Shown here: positions 19,397 through 33,102 of the stretch, piece after piece
Layout of the letters: every line of letters begins with the position of its first letter
How positions within the stretch are numbered: the first letter of the stretch is position 1
NCBI RefSeq assembly: GCF_008329905.1
Contig: NZ_CP032155.1
Coordinates: 3,410,001-3,474,000 of the forward strand
Direction of reading: 5' to 3'
DNA: 64,000 nucleotides
Origin: Mycobacterium sp. ELW1
GTDB taxonomy: Bacteria > Actinomycetota > Actinomycetes > Mycobacteriales > Mycobacteriaceae
Made by a program: the position numbers and the translations under genes
The notes under the pieces: generated by a model
Database searches by the model: none
Told to the model about the DNA's origin: nothing
Seen by the model: only the letters and a program-made list of their open reading frames with translations

Positions 19397-20406
19397 GTCC
19401 GCTCACACCTCTCTTGGCACTTGCCAAGGCAACCCAACCCGACGTTGTAGCTCCGCGCGCCACGTCAAAGTTGCCAATGTCCTCGGTAGCCTAGCTGTTT
19501 TTCGTTAAGTGCGCGACAAATGTTTCGACTTTTTGATTAGGGTTTGGACAAAGTGACCTTTGGCCCTCAGGGGTTGGCTGGTCCGGCGCATATCTGATTG
19601 CTGCCGTTTCCCTCACAGGACCCGACAAGACAGCTGCAGCGCTTTATCGAGAGATTCTAAAAATCGCTTCTACCTGCAGTTTTGCAAACTATTCGCCATC
19701 TGGGCAAACCGCCGTACACCGTCGGCAACCCCGTCCCGGGGGCCAAGTACGAAGTTGCAGGGTGTTTACTATCGCAATTCAGCCACAATTTGGCATCGCG
19801 AGCGTTATAGCAAATTTGGGAAATGGGTTCACCGGAAAAGCTCGCCAGGTGGATCCCAATTGCTTGCCAGCCGCCATTCGATAATGCCTCATATCGCCCG
19901 GAACCGCGCACCACACCTGCGTGATAGCTTGGCGTCCCTGAGAGTTTCCGCTACCGCGCCTCAGCATCAGAAAACCCTCTAGCCTGCGGATACCGCTCCG
20001 TCACACAGGAGATGGCTACTAACCTGAGAGTAGGCTGAGATTTCAATATCAGAAACCAGGGAAACGTGATTCAGACCACATTTAGCCGCCGACATCGGCG
20101 CCGACTACAGGTTCACTGATATTTCACAGGCTGAGGCAGCAAACGGTTCTGGATAAATGACCGGCTATTCGCAGATATTTGGCGAACTTTTGCCGGAAAG
20201 GCATCTTTAGCGCGGTTCAGCCGACACCCCGTGACATTTATCACCCGTGTATGGGGGTCTTGTGAACTCCCTGTGAAAGTTAGCTGGAGCCCCGACGAGG
20301 GACATGTGGCGAGGCCGGCGGCGGCGTTCCGGAACCCTCCGACCAGGCAACTTCACGAACATCGCGGTTCCACAGCAAGGGCTCAGAACGGCGATATGAC
20401 GCGGAG
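19397..20406. other. About 1 kb non-coding, relatively A+T-rich region upstream of the synthase
   Basis: No open frame here has mycobacterial codon bias. The few small ones (for example 19560-19982 plus and 19657-19914 minus) have ordinary-looking composition in no codon position and no recognisable product. The stretch is visibly richer in A and T than its neighbours, with many TTT/AAA runs (TTTTTCGTTAAG, TTCTAAAAATCG, AATTTGGCATCG). It separates the synthase operon from lipL, which is on the same strand. It is best read as a long regulatory region, or as the scar of lost genes. Nucleoid proteins such as Lsr2 or EspR favour such DNA upstream of mycobacterial surface-lipid genes (inference). 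Confidence 0.6.
19413..19428. promoter_or_regulatory. Inverted repeat CTTGGCA-CT-TGCCAAG before the synthase
   Basis: A perfect 7-2-7 palindrome ends 17 bp upstream of the GTG start of the synthase (19396). A further TTGCCAA half-site lies nearby at about 19471-19477. The position fits an operator or a 5' leader hairpin controlling the lipid operon; no matching regulator is known to me. Confidence 0.5.
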
Positions 20407-21675
20407 CTAACCCGCGACGACCCCCGATATCGGCCGGGGGAACCGGGCGCCGAACTCGGTGACCGGGGTGAAGCCATGCTTGCGAGCTGACGCGGCGCCG
20501 CGCCGGATCAGTGCGGCGGTTGTTACGAAACCAGCCTGGTCAGCCAGCACGAACGGGGTCAGCAGCCGATTGTGCACGAAACTGAATGACAGCCCGGCCT
20601 CCGGAATTGCCCAGCCGAGCGACCCGCCGAGTCCGACATGACCGAAGCCGGGCAGCACGCCCGGAATGGGCAGCGCGTGATAGCCGAGGTGGAATGCCAA
20701 CGGCAGGATCAAATTGCGGTCCGGGGTCAGATTGCGCCGACCAGTCAGGCCTGCGACCAATTCCGCGGACAGGAAGCGCTTACCGTCGATCTCACCGCCG
20801 TTGGCGATGGCGCCGTACATGCGGGCCAGGCTGCGTGCCGTGGCGACCCCGTTGGCGGCGGGCAACTCGCTGTCCAGCAACGGCATCGCGCCCTGCACCG
20901 TCGACCTCATGCCGGGGAAGTACATGGAACCGAAGATGGCGGACAGCTCGAGGGCCGCGATCCTGGGCGCGACGCTGTTGAAGAACGGGTTCGGGATGTT
21001 CATCTGGGGGCCGATGATCGAGGCCGCTCTCGTCGGCGCGCCCGCCGGCGGCCGGCCAAGGTGGATCCCATCGGTGTCGAGCGGCGCGGCGACCTCGGTG
21101 CGGATCAGCTCGCGCATCCCGATCCCGGTGACCGCGCGCGCCAGGCCGGACAGCAGCCAGCCGTAGGTGAGCGCGTGATATGCAGGCTTGCCGAAGTTGC
21201 GGCCGACCGGCGCTGCCGCGATGCGCTCCTCCATGACCAGGTGGTCGAGCAGGTCGCGCCTGCGGACTCCCCGCAGATGTGCCAGACCGGCGCGGTGCTG
21301 CATCATGTCGCGCACGGTGATGGCAGCCTTGCCGTTGGCCCCGAACTCCGGCCAGTACTCGGCAACGGGTGCGTCGTAGTCAATCAGGCCGCGGTCCACG
21401 AGCCGGTGGATGACGGTCGATGCCACGCCTTTGGTCGCCGAGAACACCATCGCGCCGGTGTCGGCCGACCAGCGCTGCCGTCCCCGTCGGTCCGACCAGC
21501 CGGTCCAGACGTCGACCACCGGCTGCCCGTCGAGGTAGACCGCCAGCGCCCCGCCCCCGAATCGGGGATGCGGAAACATCGCGGAGAAGTTGCGCAACGC
21601 GCAGGCGAAGCGCGGATCCGCGGCGCCCTGCAGCCCGTGGGGCAGTGCGTCGTGTCCGAGAGTCGCCTGAGTCAC
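20407..21675 (-). CDS. lipL: Serine beta-lactamase-fold esterase LipL
   Basis: The 422-residue enzyme is of the class C beta-lactamase/esterase VIII family. The nucleophile motif SxxK is visible as FSATKG near residue 81. A conserved Tyr lies in YHALTYGW, and the C-terminal LGYHALPIPGVLPGFGHVG carries the family's third motif with GHVGLGGSLGW. It matches M. tuberculosis LipL (Rv1497), a cell-envelope-associated esterase, along its length and in being next to meaB. GTG 21675 was chosen because the family N-terminus begins there. The frame extends to GTG 21702, but that stretch is A+T-rich and reads like promoter sequence. Confidence 0.93.
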   Translation of the reverse strand: MTQATLGHDALPHGLQGAADPRFACALRNFSAMFPHPRFGGGALAVYLDGQPVVDVWTGWSDRRGRQRWSADTGAMVFSATKGVASTVIHRLVDRGLIDYDAPVAEYWPEFGANGKAAITVRDMMQHRAGLAHLRGVRRRDLLDHLVMEERIAAAPVGRNFGKPAYHALTYGWLLSGLARAVTGIGMRELIRTEVAAPLDTDGIHLGRPPAGAPTRAASIIGPQMNIPNPFFNSVAPRIAALELSAIFGSMYFPGMRSTVQGAMPLLDSELPAANGVATARSLARMYGAIANGGEIDGKRFLSAELVAGLTGRRNLTPDRNLILPLAFHLGYHALPIPGVLPGFGHVGLGGSLGWAIPEAGLSFSFVHNRLLTPFVLADQAGFVTTAALIRRGAASARKHGFTPVTEFGARFPRPISGVVAG

Positions 21676-21748
21676 AGCTGAGAATTTAATCGGTCTAAGC
21701 ACACCTGTAACGAATTGTTGCCATTTCGTTAGCTTGATGCGCGGGGCG

Positions 21749-22731
21749 TCAGTTTGACTGGTCGGCGGCGTCGAGGATTCGCTGCGCCGCCAGCGCGGGG
21801 GTCAGCTCACCGTCGCGCACCTGGCGCTCGATCTCGGCGCGCTGCGTCCGCACGGCCGGATGGTTCAGCACCCGGTCGAGGACCGCGTCGCGCACCATCG
21901 ACCACGTCCAGTCCACCTGCTGCGCGCGCCGGCGGGCGTCGAACTCACCGGCCTCGGTCAGCACGTCGCGGTGTTTGAGGACCGTGTCCCACAGTTCCGA
22001 CAGGCCCGTGCCTTCCACCGCGCTCATCGTCAATACCGGTGGGCGCCAGATGGTTTCGCGTGGATAGATCAACCGGATGGCGGCCGACAACTCGCGCGCG
22101 GCGGACTTGGCCTCGGTGGCGTGCGGGCCGTCGGCCTTGTTCACCACCACGATGTCGGCCAGCTCGAGAACACCTTTCTTGATGCCCTGAAGCTGGTCGC
22201 CGGTGCGGGCCAGCGTGAGGAACACGAAGGTGTCCACCATGTTGGAGACGGTCACTTCGGACTGCCCCACGCCGACGGTCTCCACCAGGATCACGTCGAA
22301 CCCGGCGGCCTCGGTCAGCACGATCGTCTCCCGTGTCGCCTTTGCCACCCCACCGAGGGTTCCCGAGGTCGGCGACGGACGGATGTAGGCGTCCGGATGC
22401 ACGGCAAGCCTCGCCATCCTGGTCTTGTCCCCCAGGATCGAGCCGCCGGTGCGAGTCGACGACGGGTCGACGGCCAGCACCGCGACCCGATGACCCCGCT
22501 CGATCAGGTACATGCCGAGCGCCTCGATGGTGGTCGACTTCCCCACCCCGGGCACCCCGGTGAGGCCGACGTGCAGCGCCTTCCCGGCGTCCGGCATCAG
22601 CTCGAGGAGCAGCTGCTGGGCCTGGTCGCGGTGATCGGCGCGGGTCGACTCGACCAACGTGATGGCCCGCGAGAGCGCCGCACGATCGCCGCCGCGGATC
22701 GCCTCGGCCAGTGCTGCGACGTCGGAGGGCA

Positions 22732-22732
<1 letters not shown>
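21749..22732 (-). CDS. meaB: MeaB-type GTPase, methylmalonyl-CoA mutase chaperone
   Basis: The 327-residue G3E-family P-loop GTPase loads intact adenosylcobalamin onto methylmalonyl-CoA mutase and protects the mutase during turnover. Walker A is GVPGVGKSTT at about residues 60-69, the switch region includes VETVGVGQSE, and NKADG is the guanine-specificity motif. It is the Rv1496 (argK/meaB) counterpart. Its ATG overlaps the mutB stop by one base (TGATG), so the two are translationally coupled. In M. tuberculosis I recall the MazEF4 toxin-antitoxin pair lying between them; here there is none. Confidence 0.96.
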
Positions 22733-24987
<2,255 letters not shown>

Positions 24988-24988
24988 A

Positions 24989-26824
24989 TCAGGCCCCCAA
25001 TCGGGTGAGCAGGGACGAAAGCGCTTCGACCGCATCGATTTTCGCGGTCAGATAACCGTCGGGCTTGGCTGCCGCCTCCGCGACCGCCTTCTCCGGGCCG
25101 GCCAGGTAGATCTGGGTCAGACCAGCGGCTCGTGCGGCCGCCACCACATCGGAGACGTCGGTGCCGTAGCGGGCGTCGGTGCCACAGAGCACCGCGACCG
25201 AGGCGCCACTGTCGGCGACGGCGGCGGCAACGGTTGCGGCGTCGACGGTGCCCGGGTTGACGGCTTCGATCCCGCCGGAGGCCAGCAGGTTGGCCGCGAA
25301 CGTCGCACGGATGTTGTTTTCCGCCAGCGGGCCCAGCGGCAGCAACAGCACCTGCGGCCGCCCACCGGTGCGGTCCAGGAAGGCGTCCGAGCGATCCCTC
25401 AGCGCTTCGAACCCGGCCGCGTAACGCCGGACGGTCTCCGACGAGTTGTAGTGCGGCAGCGGCGGTTCGGCGAGGTTCGGGAACTCATTGATTCCCGTCA
25501 CCGGGGTCCGCCGATGGGCGATGTCGTCAGCCCGGCGCGCCCGCACCTGCTCGATCTGCTCGGCGACGTGATCGACGGCCGCGCCGAACCCGCCCCGGGA
25601 CTCGATGTCCTGGAAGTGCGACCAGGCTTGCGCGGCAAGATTTCCGGTGAGGTCCTCGACGTACCAGGAACCGCCCGCCGGATCGAGCACCCGCCCGACG
25701 TGCGACTCCTCCAGCAGCAACAACTGGGTGTTGCGGGCGATGCGGCGGGCGAAACCGGCGCTGACTCCGGGGAACCCGCTGGGGATCGCCACGTCGAACG
25801 GCAGCACCGTCACGGTGTCCGCTCCCCCGACCCCGGCGCCGAAGGCTGCCAGCGTGGTGCGGAGCATGTTCACCCACGGGTCGCGTTGGGTCATCATCGG
25901 CAGCGAGGTGACCGCATGCACGGTCGCGGCCCCGCTGTCGGGGTGGCCGAGCACATCGGCGATCCGGGCCCAGAGTTGGCGGGCCGCACGGAATTTCGCG
26001 ATCGTCAGGAACTGGTCGTCGTCAGCCACCAGCCGGAAGCTGACCTGGCGCAGCGCATCGGAGACCTCGACGCCCGCGTCGGACAGGGCCCGCACGTACT
26101 CCACCGCGGCCCCCAGCGCACCGGCGAGTTCCCACGCGGCGTTGGCGCCGCGGTTGTGGAACGCCGGTCCGTCGACGGTGATCGCACGAACACCCGCGCC
26201 ACCTGCCACGTTCGCGGCGACGCGGGTGACCTCGTCGAGGGTTGGTGCGTGGGCGCCGCTGAGCGCCGCGGTGAGCGGGTCGGCACCCAGGTCGATCGAC
26301 ATCGTGGCGCGTTGGGCGTCGTCGGCGCCGGCGATCAGGGTCAGCACCGCCTCGGCGGCGGCGGCGAACTGCGCCCCCGCGTCCAGGATCACCGGCGCGA
26401 GCTCGAGGAAGACCCCCTCCAGCAGCCGGTCCAGGTCGGCGGGGGCCACGCCGGTGTCACCGACGCGCAGCACCAGCGCGCTGACACCGTCCCCAAGGGC
26501 ACTCAGCACCGCGGCGTTGCCGTCGGCGACGGTGCCGGAAACACCGGGCCCGCCGAACACTTCGGCGACTTTCCAGCCTGCGACCACGTCGCGGTGGGCG
26601 TCGCCGCCGCGGACGAACGGCCAGGTTCCGGGTAACGGCGATTCGGGCAACTCATCGAGTGCGGTGTAGAGCGGCCGGATCGCAAAGCCCTCGTAAGTCG
26701 GTGAGTCCAGCAGACTTTCGGGCTCGGCGGGCAGATCCGCCGGGTCCTTCCGGCTGCTCTTGGCCAGCACGCCGGCCACCGCGGTCCGCCAGCGGGCGCG
26801 GGCTTCCTCAACCTCTACTGACAC
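24989..26824 (-). CDS. mutA: Methylmalonyl-CoA mutase, small subunit
   Basis: The 611-residue non-catalytic partner of MutB in the heterodimer. It keeps the barrel fold ([41 protein letters not shown]), but its C-terminal Rossmann domain lacks the DxHxxG cobalamin-binding histidine that MutB has, as expected for small subunits. Start GTG 26824 is preceded by CAGGAG at 8 bp spacing and matches the family start ([15 protein letters not shown]). The frame extends to 26875 without conservation. First gene of mutA-mutB-meaB, divergent from the TVP38-like gene. Confidence 0.96.
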   Translation of the reverse strand: MSVEVEEARARWRTAVAGVLAKSSRKDPADLPAEPESLLDSPTYEGFAIRPLYTALDELPESPLPGTWPFVRGGDAHRDVVAGWKVAEVFGGPGVSGTVADGNAAVLSALGDGVSALVLRVGDTGVAPADLDRLLEGVFLELAPVILDAGAQFAAAAEAVLTLIAGADDAQRATMSIDLGADPLTAALSGAHAPTLDEVTRVAANVAGGAGVRAITVDGPAFHNRGANAAWELAGALGAAVEYVRALSDAGVEVSDALRQVSFRLVADDDQFLTIAKFRAARQLWARIADVLGHPDSGAATVHAVTSLPMMTQRDPWVNMLRTTLAAFGAGVGGADTVTVLPFDVAIPSGFPGVSAGFARRIARNTQLLLLEESHVGRVLDPAGGSWYVEDLTGNLAAQAWSHFQDIESRGGFGAAVDHVAEQIEQVRARRADDIAHRRTPVTGINEFPNLAEPPLPHYNSSETVRRYAAGFEALRDRSDAFLDRTGGRPQVLLLPLGPLAENNIRATFAANLLASGGIEAVNPGTVDAATVAAAVADSGASVAVLCGTDARYGTDVSDVVAAARAAGLTQIYLAGPEKAVAEAAAKPDGYLTAKIDAVEALSSLLTRLGA

Positions 26825-26984
26825 CGGCAACTCCTGTTGTCGCAGCATGGGGCAGTCCGTCGCGGGACCAGCCATCAGACCATCAGGCTAAATGATCACT
26901 CCAGCCGTGACGTGGCCGACTACGGCTACCCGTCGGTAACCGGCGTCGCATCGGGCGCGTTCTCACCGGAGGGCCGTAACCTTG

Positions 26985-27743
26985 GTGAACGTGACGTCGA
27001 AGACCCGCAGCACGTGGCGCAGTGTGCGCTCAGCGGTGATCTCCACGGCGCGCCAGGTTTCCCGGACGCGCCTCATCGTCACCGCCGTCGCCGCTGTGAT
27101 TCTCGTCGCAGTCGTGTTGCTGGTGCCGCTGCCGACCGCGCTGCAGCTGCGGGACTGGGCAACGTCTCTCGGCGTCTGGTTCCCACTGGCCTTCTTCGCC
27201 GCCCACATCGTCGTCACGGTGTTCCCGTTCCCGCGCACCGCGTTCACCCTGGCCGCCGGCCTGCTGTTCGGTCCCGCGTTGGGCGTGGGGATCGCGGTGG
27301 TGGCCAGTGCGCTCAGCGCGCTGCTCGCCCTGCTGCTGGTGCGCGCCCTGGGCTGGCAGTTCAGCAAGCTGGTCAGCCATCCGGCTCTCGAGTCGGTGGA
27401 CACCCGGTTGCGTGCCCGCGGCTGGCAGGCGATCTTCTCGCTGCGGATGATCCCCGCCGTACCGTTCTCGGTGCTCAACTATGCCGCCGGCGCATCGGCC
27501 GTACGGGTGATGCCGTACCTGTGGGCGACGCTGGCCGGCCTGATCCCGGGCACCACCGCGGTGGTCTTCCTCGGCGATGCCCTGACCGGCAACGTCAGCC
27601 CGCTACTGGTGTTGGTGTCGGTGTGCACCGCGGCCGTCGGTATCGCGGGTCTGGTGTACGAGGTCAAGACCCATCGCCGCCACCACCCGGCCGGTCAGGC
27701 CGAGGTGCGCGACGGCGATGACGTCGCCGCGAACACCCCGTAG
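26985..27743 (+). CDS. TVP38/TMEM64 (DedA-like) membrane protein
   Basis: The 252-residue protein is of the VTT/SNARE-associated family to which Rv1491c belongs. After a basic N-terminus there is a TM helix at about 28-50, then the family core PFPRTAFTLAAGLLFGPALG (about 83-102). The re-entrant region follows, with SLRMIPAVPFSVLNYAAGAS (about 147-166) and GLIPGTTAVVFLGD near 180. The tail is polar. Family members are implicated in lipid scrambling or undecaprenyl-phosphate recycling; the exact substrate here is unknown. GGAGGG (26968-26973) precedes GTG 26985. Divergent from mutA and convergent with the SPFH gene across 4 bp. Confidence 0.88.
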   Translation: MNVTSKTRSTWRSVRSAVISTARQVSRTRLIVTAVAAVILVAVVLLVPLPTALQLRDWATSLGVWFPLAFFAAHIVVTVFPFPRTAFTLAAGLLFGPALGVGIAVVASALSALLALLLVRALGWQFSKLVSHPALESVDTRLRARGWQAIFSLRMIPAVPFSVLNYAAGASAVRVMPYLWATLAGLIPGTTAVVFLGDALTGNVSPLLVLVSVCTAAVGIAGLVYEVKTHRRHHPAGQAEVRDGDDVAANTP

Positions 27744-27747
27744 ATCC

Positions 27748-28989
27748 CTACTGCTGTTCGGAACCGTGCCGCGGCGCGTACTGCGGGTCGGCCGGCGGGG
27801 CCTGCTGCTCGGACAGCGGCGGATACGACACCGGCGGGGCGATCTGCGGCGGCGGCGGAATCGGAGCGGCGCCCACCGGGGACACGGTTGCGCGGGCCTC
27901 GGCCTCGGCCTTCGCCACCGCCTGGGCGATCGCCGGGTCGGTCTGCGTGTCGAACCAGTCGGCGACCTCGGCTGCGTCTTCCTCGTCGGATTTGGCCGGA
28001 TGGTCGTCGACCGGCGACGGCGTGTAGCGGAACACCCCGTCCTCGCCGGGTGCGCCGAGCATCTTGGTGAAGCCCTGCAGCGCCGAGCCGAAGTCGCTGG
28101 GCACCAGCCACACCTTGTTGGCCTCGCCCTTGGCCATCTGCGGCAGCGTCTGCAGGTATTGGTAGGCCAGCATCTCCGGTGTGGGGCGGCCGGCCTTGAT
28201 CGCGGCGAACGTCTTCTCGATCGCCTTGGCCTGGCCCTGCGCCTGCAGGTAGGACGCGGCCCGTTCACCCTGTGCCCGCAGGATGCGGGATTGCCGCTCG
28301 GCCTCGGCGGCCAGGATCGCGGCCTGCTTGGCGCCCTCGGCCGCCAGGATCTGGGCCTGCTTCTGACCCTCGGCCTGCTTGATCGACGCCTCCCGGCTAC
28401 CTTCCGCGGTGAGGATCATCGCGCGCTTCTCCCGGTCGGCGCGCATCTGCTTCTCCATCGAATCCTGGATGGACGGCGGCGGGTCGATACTGCGCAATTC
28501 GACCCGGGCCACCCGAAGGCCCCAGCGTCCGGTGGCTTCGTCGAGCACGCCGCGAAGCTGCCCGTTGATCTGGTCGCGTGATGTCAGGGTCTGCTCGAGG
28601 GTCATGCCGCCGACTACGTTACGCAGTGTGGTGGTGGTCAGCTGCTCGACGCCGACGATGTAGTTGCTGATCTGGTACACCGCCGCCTGCGGGTTGGTGA
28701 CCTGGAAGTAGACGACGGTGTCGATGTTGACGGTCAGGTTGTCCTCGGTGATCACCGGCTGCGGCGGGAAAGACACCACCCGCTCGCGCAGGTCGACGCG
28801 GGCGCGGACCTTGTCGATGAACGGGATCAGCAGCGTGAGCTGCCCGGAGACCGTCTTGCTGTAGCGCCCCAGCCGCTCGATGACGGCCGCCTCGGCCTGC
28901 GGGATCAGAGCGACGGACTTGGCGACGACGATGATGGCGAAAACCACCAGCACCGCCAGCAGAACCAGACCGGCTATGGCACCGTCCAT
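27748..28989 (-). CDS. SPFH/band-7 (stomatin/prohibitin-like) membrane protein
   Basis: The 413-residue protein has an N-terminal TM helix (about 5-27), the SPFH domain (about 28-190, with ERLGRYSKTVSGQLTLLIPF and VYFQVTNPQAAVYQI) and a long helical segment (about 190-260). The helix contains near-repeats of the kind AEGxKQAxILAAEG and probably forms a coiled coil. The tail is Pro/Gln-rich and disordered. Such proteins assemble into membrane cages or microdomains and often control FtsH-type proteolysis. The gene is paired with nfeD upstream on the same strand (11 bp gap), a conserved partnership (Rv1488/Rv1487). Confidence 0.95.
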   Translation of the reverse strand: MDGAIAGLVLLAVLVVFAIIVVAKSVALIPQAEAAVIERLGRYSKTVSGQLTLLIPFIDKVRARVDLRERVVSFPPQPVITEDNLTVNIDTVVYFQVTNPQAAVYQISNYIVGVEQLTTTTLRNVVGGMTLEQTLTSRDQINGQLRGVLDEATGRWGLRVARVELRSIDPPPSIQDSMEKQMRADREKRAMILTAEGSREASIKQAEGQKQAQILAAEGAKQAAILAAEAERQSRILRAQGERAASYLQAQGQAKAIEKTFAAIKAGRPTPEMLAYQYLQTLPQMAKGEANKVWLVPSDFGSALQGFTKMLGAPGEDGVFRYTPSPVDDHPAKSDEEDAAEVADWFDTQTDPAIAQAVAKAEAEARATVSPVGAAPIPPPPQIAPPVSYPPLSEQQAPPADPQYAPRHGSEQQ

Positions 28990-29000
28990 ACGAGTTCTCC

Positions 29001-29435
29001 TTACTCGTTCTTCCAGACGACCGCGGTGGCACCGTCGATGTGCATGACAGTGACGTGGTCGCCCGGCTCGTAGACATCGTTGTCGTTGTAGGGCCGCGCC
29101 GTCCAGATTTCGCCGTCGAGTTTCACCTGGCCTTCATGGCGCGCGACCCGGTCGAGCACCAGCGCGCTCTTGCCTTCCAGCGCCTTGACCGGCTCAGGCA
29201 GGCCCTTCCCGCCGGTGAATTTGCGCCGCAGCGCCGGGCGCACGAGTGCCAGGAGTACCACCGAGACCACCAGGAAGACCGCGCCGTCGGCCCACACCGG
29301 CCAGTCGAGCAGCCAGCTGGACCCGGCGGCGGCCAGTGCGCCGCCGGAGAGCATCAGCAGGAACATGTCGCCGGTCAGTGCCTCGGCACCGGCAAGACCC
29401 AGCGCGAACACGAGCCAGATCAGCGCCGCGGGCAT
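29001..29435 (-). CDS. NfeD-like membrane protein
   Basis: The 144-residue short NfeD has two or three TM helices in the first 65 residues ([19 protein letters not shown] and [15 protein letters not shown]). A C-terminal OB-fold domain (about 85-144) has the typical ending [23 protein letters not shown]. Short NfeD proteins work with an SPFH partner, here the next gene in the same operon. It starts 77 bp from the divergent conserved hypothetical gene. Confidence 0.93.
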   Translation of the reverse strand: MPAALIWLVFALGLAGAEALTGDMFLLMLSGGALAAAGSSWLLDWPVWADGAVFLVVSVVLLALVRPALRRKFTGGKGLPEPVKALEGKSALVLDRVARHEGQVKLDGEIWTARPYNDNDVYEPGDHVTVMHIDGATAVVWKNE

Positions 29436-29512
29436 GGCGCCAGGATAGCCCGCGCGGCGCGGAGCGGTTGCGGAAAGCCGGTTCGGTGCCGAACCACTAC
29501 ACTGCGAGCATC

Positions 29513-30373
29513 ATGTGGTGCCCAAGTGTTTCGCTCTCCGTATGGGCCAATGCCTGGCTCGCCGGCAAGGCCGCACCCGACGACGTCCTTGACGCGCTAT
29601 CGGCCTGGGCTCCAACGCATTCGGTGATCGCCTACGATTCGGTGGCGGCCGGCCATACCGGCCTGCCGTGGCCCGACGTCGACGATGCGGGTGCGGTGTC
29701 GCTACTGCAGACGCTGCGTACCGTGGCCGGTCGCTCGCTCGAGGCCGGACCGCCTGCGATCAGCCTGGCGCTGCCGGTGCCCGGCGATGTCCGCGGCCTG
29801 GCGGCGGGCACCCAGTTCCAGAGCGACGCCCTGTCTGCCGGTGAGGCGATCATCGTCACCAGCCCGATCGGCGACACCATCGGCCTGGTCCCCGATTTCG
29901 AGTACGACGACACCGACGACGAACTACCGGACTGCGATCGGCATCCCGAACTGTGCGCACTGTCCTGGACGGTGTACTCACTGCCGTCGCGCCCCGTCGT
30001 CGATCACCTCGACCTCGGCGAGTCGGAATACGGTCTGCGGTCGGCGGTGCGTTCGGCCGCCGAGGCGCTGGGCGCGCTGCAGCTCGGGGCCGCGGGCGGC
30101 ATCGACGATCCGCGCGGACTGGTCGAGCAGGTGCTGGAAACCGGTCGCCACCATCGTGCTCCCGATCACGCGCCGACGCGGGCGCTTCGGGTGCTGGAGA
30201 ACGCCGCGCACGTCGACGCGATCATCACGGTCAGCTCGGGGCTCATGCCGATCGGCACGCAGAGCGCGTCGGAAGCTCAGATCGCCAGCGACGCGCTGCG
30301 GCCGCTGGCGGCGGTCGTGCGCTCGGCGCGGATCGCGGCGGTCACCGCGATCCTGCACTCGGCCTGGCACTGA
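29513..30373 (+). CDS. Conserved mycobacterial hypothetical protein (Rv1486c-like)
   Basis: The 286-residue soluble, acidic protein has no recognisable catalytic motif. It is hydrophilic apart from a few beta strands and includes [21 protein letters not shown] near residue 125. In size and genomic position (between nfeD and hemH) it corresponds to Rv1486c of M. tuberculosis. ATG 29513 is used; the frame is open further upstream, but that part is antisense to nfeD. Its last 32 bp overlap the 3' end of the convergent hemH gene. Function unknown. Confidence 0.85.
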   Translation: MWCPSVSLSVWANAWLAGKAAPDDVLDALSAWAPTHSVIAYDSVAAGHTGLPWPDVDDAGAVSLLQTLRTVAGRSLEAGPPAISLALPVPGDVRGLAAGTQFQSDALSAGEAIIVTSPIGDTIGLVPDFEYDDTDDELPDCDRHPELCALSWTVYSLPSRPVVDHLDLGESEYGLRSAVRSAAEALGALQLGAAGGIDDPRGLVEQVLETGRHHRAPDHAPTRALRVLENAAHVDAIITVSSGLMPIGTQSASEAQIASDALRPLAAVVRSARIAAVTAILHSAWH

Positions 30374-31397
30374 CCTCACACGCGGGCGTGCAGAACGCGC
30401 CGTTGACGCTGCAGCCATAACCCGGAACCGGTTGAGCTCCAACCACCCTCGCGGGTTCGCCGCCGTCACGAACTTCGTCGACGAGATCGAGGACCAGCTT
30501 CGCGAACCGGCGCTCGGCATTGGGCGTCGAGGCCCGCGCCAACGCGACGCCAAGGCCCTCGGCCTGCTCGCGCAGTTCGCTGTCCAGGTCCCACACCACC
30601 TCGATGTGGTCGGCGACGAAGCCCACCGGGCAGACCACCACGGCCTTCGCGCCCGCTTCGGCCAGCGCTGAGAGGTGATCTCCCACATCGGGTTCCAGCC
30701 ACGGAACCTGCGGCGGACCCGACCGGGACTGCCAGACCACGTCATAGTCATCGTAGCCGGCCGCGGCGGCCACCAGCGAGGCGGCGTAGCGGACCTGGCG
30801 GGCATACAGGTCGGGGCCGCACCGATCGGCGGCCCGCACCGGGATCGAATGCGCGGTGAACACCAGCCGGGCGCCGGCCCGCAGCGGCTCGGGCAGCGTC
30901 GCGGCCGCCGCCGCGATGGCGTCGGCGAACATCGCCACCAGCAGTGGATGGTCGAAGAACTGGCGCATCTTGACCAGTTCCGGGGCACCGTCGCCGACCG
31001 CCGCGCGGGCTCGGGCGATGTCCTCCTGGTACTGCGTGCACCCGGAGTAGCCGCCCCATGCCGAGGTGGAGAACACCGCGGCTCGCCGCACACCGTCGGA
31101 CGCCATTGCGGCAACGGTCTCTTCGATCATGGGGTGCCAGTTGCGGTTGCCGAAGTACACCGGCAGCTGTTCGCCGCGCTCGGCGAGTTCGGCGCGGATC
31201 TCCTCGATCAGGGCGCGATTGATCCCGTTGATCGGCGAGACACCACCGAAATGCAGATAGTGCTCAGCCACGGCGGTCAGCCGCTCCGGCGGTATCCCGC
31301 GGCCGCGGGTGACGTTCTCCAGGAACGGCATCACCTGTTCCGGCCCCTCCGGACCACCGAACGACAGGATCAGCAGCGCATCAAATGTGGTGGGCAC
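30342..31397 (-). CDS. hemH: Ferrochelatase (coproporphyrin/protoporphyrin ferrochelatase)
   Basis: The 351-residue enzyme inserts ferrous iron into the porphyrin ring near the end of haem synthesis. Family blocks are [15 protein letters not shown] at the N-terminus, [16 protein letters not shown] near residue 50 and the metal-site region [11 protein letters not shown] near 190. [16 protein letters not shown] and [17 protein letters not shown] follow. The C-terminal Cys cluster ([15 protein letters not shown]) and the Cys in YSGCTQY fit the [2Fe-2S] cluster known for mycobacterial ferrochelatases. GTG 31397 starts 10 bp after the inhA stop, giving the classic fabG1-inhA-hemH operon. Confidence 0.97.
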   Translation of the reverse strand: MPTTFDALLILSFGGPEGPEQVMPFLENVTRGRGIPPERLTAVAEHYLHFGGVSPINGINRALIEEIRAELAERGEQLPVYFGNRNWHPMIEETVAAMASDGVRRAAVFSTSAWGGYSGCTQYQEDIARARAAVGDGAPELVKMRQFFDHPLLVAMFADAIAAAAATLPEPLRAGARLVFTAHSIPVRAADRCGPDLYARQVRYAASLVAAAAGYDDYDVVWQSRSGPPQVPWLEPDVGDHLSALAEAGAKAVVVCPVGFVADHIEVVWDLDSELREQAEGLGVALARASTPNAERRFAKLVLDLVDEVRDGGEPARVVGAQPVPGYGCSVNGAFCTPACEVSARPSAGSR

Positions 31398-31407
31398 GAT
31401 GGCGGAA

Positions 31408-32214
31408 CTAGAGCAGCTGGGTGCTGGCGCCGCCGTCGGCGAAGATGATGGTTCCGGTGGTGGCGGGCAGCCAGTCGGACAGCAGCGCACACACGGTCTT
31501 GGCGACCGGCGTCGGGTCCTTCATGTTCCAGCCGAGCGGGGCACGCTGATCCCAGCCCTCCTCCAGCAGCTGCATCTGCGCACCGGCCTCCTCGCCCAGC
31601 GCGCCGCCGACGATGGCACTCATCGCCAGGGTGCGGATCGGACCTGCCGCAACGAGATTGGAGCGCACGCCGACCTTGCCCGCCTCGCGGGCGACGAACC
31701 GGTTGACCGACTCCAGCGCGCTCTTGGCGACCGTCATCCAGTTGTAGGCCGGCATCGCGCGGGTGGGGTCGAAGTCCATGCCGACGATCCCGCCGCCCGG
31801 ATTCATCACCGGCAGAACGGCTTTGGCCAGCGAAGCGTAGGAATACGCCGAGATGTGGATGCCCTTGGCGACGTCTTCGTACGGGGCGTCGAAGAACGGG
31901 TTGATACCCATGCCGGTCTGGGGCATGAAGCCGATGGAGTGCACCACGCCGTCGAGCTTGTTGCCTTCGCCGATCACTTCGGTGATCCGGCCGGCCAGGG
32001 AATCCAGGTGCTCCTGGTTCTGCACGTCGAGTTCGAGCAGCGGCGCCGGGTTCGGCAGCCGGTCGGCGATCCGCTGGATCAGTTTCATCCGGTCGAAGCC
32101 GGTGAGCACCAGTTCGGCGCCGGCCTCCTGCGCCACCTTGGCGATGTGGAACGCGATGGACGAGTCGGTGATGATCCCTGTGACGAGGATCCGCTTGCCC
32201 TGCAAAAGTGTCAT
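31408..32214 (-). CDS. inhA: NADH-dependent enoyl-ACP reductase InhA
   Basis: The 268-residue FAS-II reductase carries out the last step of each cycle that makes meromycolate chains. It is the target of activated isoniazid and of triclosan. The nucleotide-binding start is [17 protein letters not shown]. The serine equivalent to Ser94 is wild type ([14 protein letters not shown], residue 93 here because the protein is one residue shorter). The catalytic Tyr-Lys lies in [14 protein letters not shown]. It is nearly identical to M. tuberculosis InhA over the substrate loop ([16 protein letters not shown]). It follows fabG1 after 58 bp that contain a 16-bp direct repeat. Confidence 0.99.
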   Translation of the reverse strand: MTLLQGKRILVTGIITDSSIAFHIAKVAQEAGAELVLTGFDRMKLIQRIADRLPNPAPLLELDVQNQEHLDSLAGRITEVIGEGNKLDGVVHSIGFMPQTGMGINPFFDAPYEDVAKGIHISAYSYASLAKAVLPVMNPGGGIVGMDFDPTRAMPAYNWMTVAKSALESVNRFVAREAGKVGVRSNLVAAGPIRTLAMSAIVGGALGEEAGAQMQLLEEGWDQRAPLGWNMKDPTPVAKTVCALLSDWLPATTGTIIFADGGASTQLL

Positions 32215-32239
32215 GCGAAGTCTCTTTCTCGTTGTACCG

Positions 32240-33100
<861 letters not shown>

Positions 33101-33102
<2 letters not shown>

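Noticed and set aside
19560..19982. 140-codon frame in the long non-coding gap
   Set aside because: No codon-position G+C bias, no ribosome site and no recognisable product.
29246..29512. Upstream extension of the Rv1486c-like frame
   Set aside because: Antisense to nfeD and Arg/Pro-rich; ATG 29513 starts the conserved protein.
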